The notes under the pieces are model-generated. The model had not been told where the DNA came from, did no database searches, and saw only the letters and a program-made list of their open reading frames with translations. 5,724 bases of DNA, from the NCBI GenBank assembly GCA_021847855.1, contig JAJZOT010000121.1, positions 1 through 5,724 of the forward strand, given 5' to 3'. A program made the position numbers and the translations under genes. Shown here in pieces: positions 4,919-5,724 of this stretch; the stretch's first letter is position 1; each line of letters starts with the position of its first letter. The stretch comes from Thermoplasmata archaeon. Lineage in GTDB: Archaea > Thermoplasmatota > Thermoplasmata > Thermoplasmatales > Thermoplasmataceae.

Positions 4919-5724
4919 ATGAAGGCTGCAAGACTTTACAGATACGGAGAGAAATTACGGTTATCGGATATAGATGTTCCATCTGCAATGAATTCCGGTG
5001 ATGTAATTATCCGCACGGCAGCAGCCGGGATATGCAGAACAGATATTCACATAATTGATGGTCTGATGAAAGAGAGCATGAATTTTCCGGCCCTGCCATA
5101 TACACTGGGCCATGAAAACGTAGGCTTTGTGGAGGAGATAAACGGTGATGTCCGGGGCATAAAGGAAGGGGATCCAGTAATACTTCATCCACAGAACTCC
5201 TGCGGGTTTTGCAGGGCATGCAGATCCGGAAGGGACATGCTTTGCGATAACGGCTTTTCTCCGGGACTGGATGGCACCGATGGAGGATTCGCGGAATATA
5301 TCAGAACCGGAAGCAGGAGCCTTGTGAAACTGAAGCAATCAACTGACCTGGTAGGGGCTGCCCCGCTTGCAGATGCGGGAGTAACTGTTTACCATGCGCT
5401 GAATAAGGTCATACACGCGATACCACCCGACGGGAATATTGCAGTGATCGGTACCGGAGGGCTGGGACAGATTGCTGTCCAGGTATTAAAATGCCTGACC
5501 GAGTGTAATATCATAGCTGTTGACTCTGACGAGAAGAAAATAAGAATTGCAGAGCGCATTGGCGTCAAGGACACAATAAATTCTGCAGGAAAAGATTTTT
5601 CCGGTGAACTCTTAAGATTGACAGCAAACATCGGGGCAGATGTAATTTTTGACTTTGTTGGGGATTTTGAAACTCCACAATCCTCAATTAAGGGATTAAG
5701 GAGAGGAGGCAAAGGCCCCGATAA
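4919..5724 (+). CDS. Medium-chain zinc-dependent alcohol dehydrogenase (3' end missing)
   Basis: This cytoplasmic family interconverts alcohols and aldehydes or ketones with NAD(P). The 268 residues visible are about three quarters of a typical 340-350-residue protein. Catalytic zinc ligands are Cys39 (GICRTD), His65 with Glu66 (LGHEN), and Asp152 in PLADAG, an aspartate used by some bacterial members in place of cysteine. Structural-zinc cysteines 95, 98, 101 and 109 have the full C-x2-C-x2-C-x7-C spacing. The cofactor fold has GTGGLG (178-183), and Asp202 at the end of the next strand favours NAD over NADP. The gene is divergent from the subunit-3/GMC operon across 125 bp. The last residues, GLRRGGKGPD, leave family pattern after GGK, where a hydrophobic strand ending in G is expected; that stretch coincides with the 26-bp repeat, so the final residues are probably not native. 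Confidence 0.92.
   Translation, partial: MKAARLYRYGEKLRLSDIDVPSAMNSGDVIIRTAAAGICRTDIHIIDGLMKESMNFPALPYTLGHENVGFVEEINGDVRGIKEGDPVILHPQNSCGFCRACRSGRDMLCDNGFSPGLDGTDGGFAEYIRTGSRSLVKLKQSTDLVGAAPLADAGVTVYHALNKVIHAIPPDGNIAVIGTGGLGQIAVQVLKCLTECNIIAVDSDEKKIRIAERIGVKDTINSAGKDFSGELLRLTANIGADVIFDFVGDFETPQSSIKGLRRGGKGPD
5699..5724 (+). repeat. 26-bp exact direct repeat, copy 2 (window end)
   Basis: This copy is identical to 2062-2087 within the permease but is read here in a different frame as part of the alcohol dehydrogenase. The first 15 or so bases fit the dehydrogenase (RRGGK); the last 11, GGCCCCGATAA, fit only the permease. It is probably an artificial or recombinant junction at a stretch of short shared sequence. 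Confidence 0.9.

Noticed and set aside
4961..5712. Two long minus-strand open frames (125 and 107 residues) opposite the alcohol dehydrogenase
   Set aside because: The plus strand encodes a full set of zinc-binding and cofactor motifs; the antisense frames have no recognisable domain and no promoter.

Overview
The window looks archaeal, most likely a Thermoplasmata-type euryarchaeon. The signs are AT-rich intergenic DNA with TATA-like boxes, two genes whose start codons sit about 26-28 nt after a TATA box with no ribosome binding site (leaderless mRNAs), other starts with GGTGA/GAGGT/AGGTG Shine-Dalgarno sequences matching an archaeal 16S 3' end, and heavy use of AGG/AGA and ATA codons. The lineage is an inference; no marker gene is present.

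Layout, left to right. (1) 1-1051, minus strand: the N-terminal 350 residues of an ADP-forming acyl-CoA (acetyl-CoA) synthetase alpha module with its active-site histidine; it runs off the left edge. (2) 1052-1390: a divergent promoter region with two TATA boxes, a 13-bp palindrome and a nested inverted repeat. (3) 1391-2794, plus strand: a 12-helix APC-family amino-acid/polyamine permease. (4) 2796-4271 and 4296-4793, minus strand: a two-gene operon with a gluconate-2-dehydrogenase subunit-3-like protein first and a GMC-family FAD oxidoreductase second. The permease and GMC genes converge with one base between stop codons. (5) 4794-4918: a short divergent control region. (6) 4919-5724, plus strand: a medium-chain zinc alcohol dehydrogenase that runs off the right edge.

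The genes suggest small-molecule oxidation and uptake. The GMC/subunit-3 pair would oxidise an alcohol, sugar or related compound with FAD. The divergently transcribed NAD-dependent alcohol dehydrogenase could act on a related substrate. The ADP-forming synthetase would turn acyl-CoA into acid plus ATP, and the permease would import amines or amino acids. A shared pathway is not proven.

Two things deserve most attention. The last 26 bases of the window are an exact copy of a segment inside the permease (2062-2087), and the alcohol dehydrogenase protein goes off family pattern there, so the right end is probably a chimeric or assembly junction. The GMC/subunit-3 pair has three cysteines in the region where bacterial FAD glucose dehydrogenases bind a 3Fe-4S cluster, but lacks the Tat signal usual on the partner subunit, suggesting a cytoplasmic version with an unknown electron acceptor. 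I see no RNA gene, insertion sequence or CRISPR array, and no clear evidence of an entirely new system.
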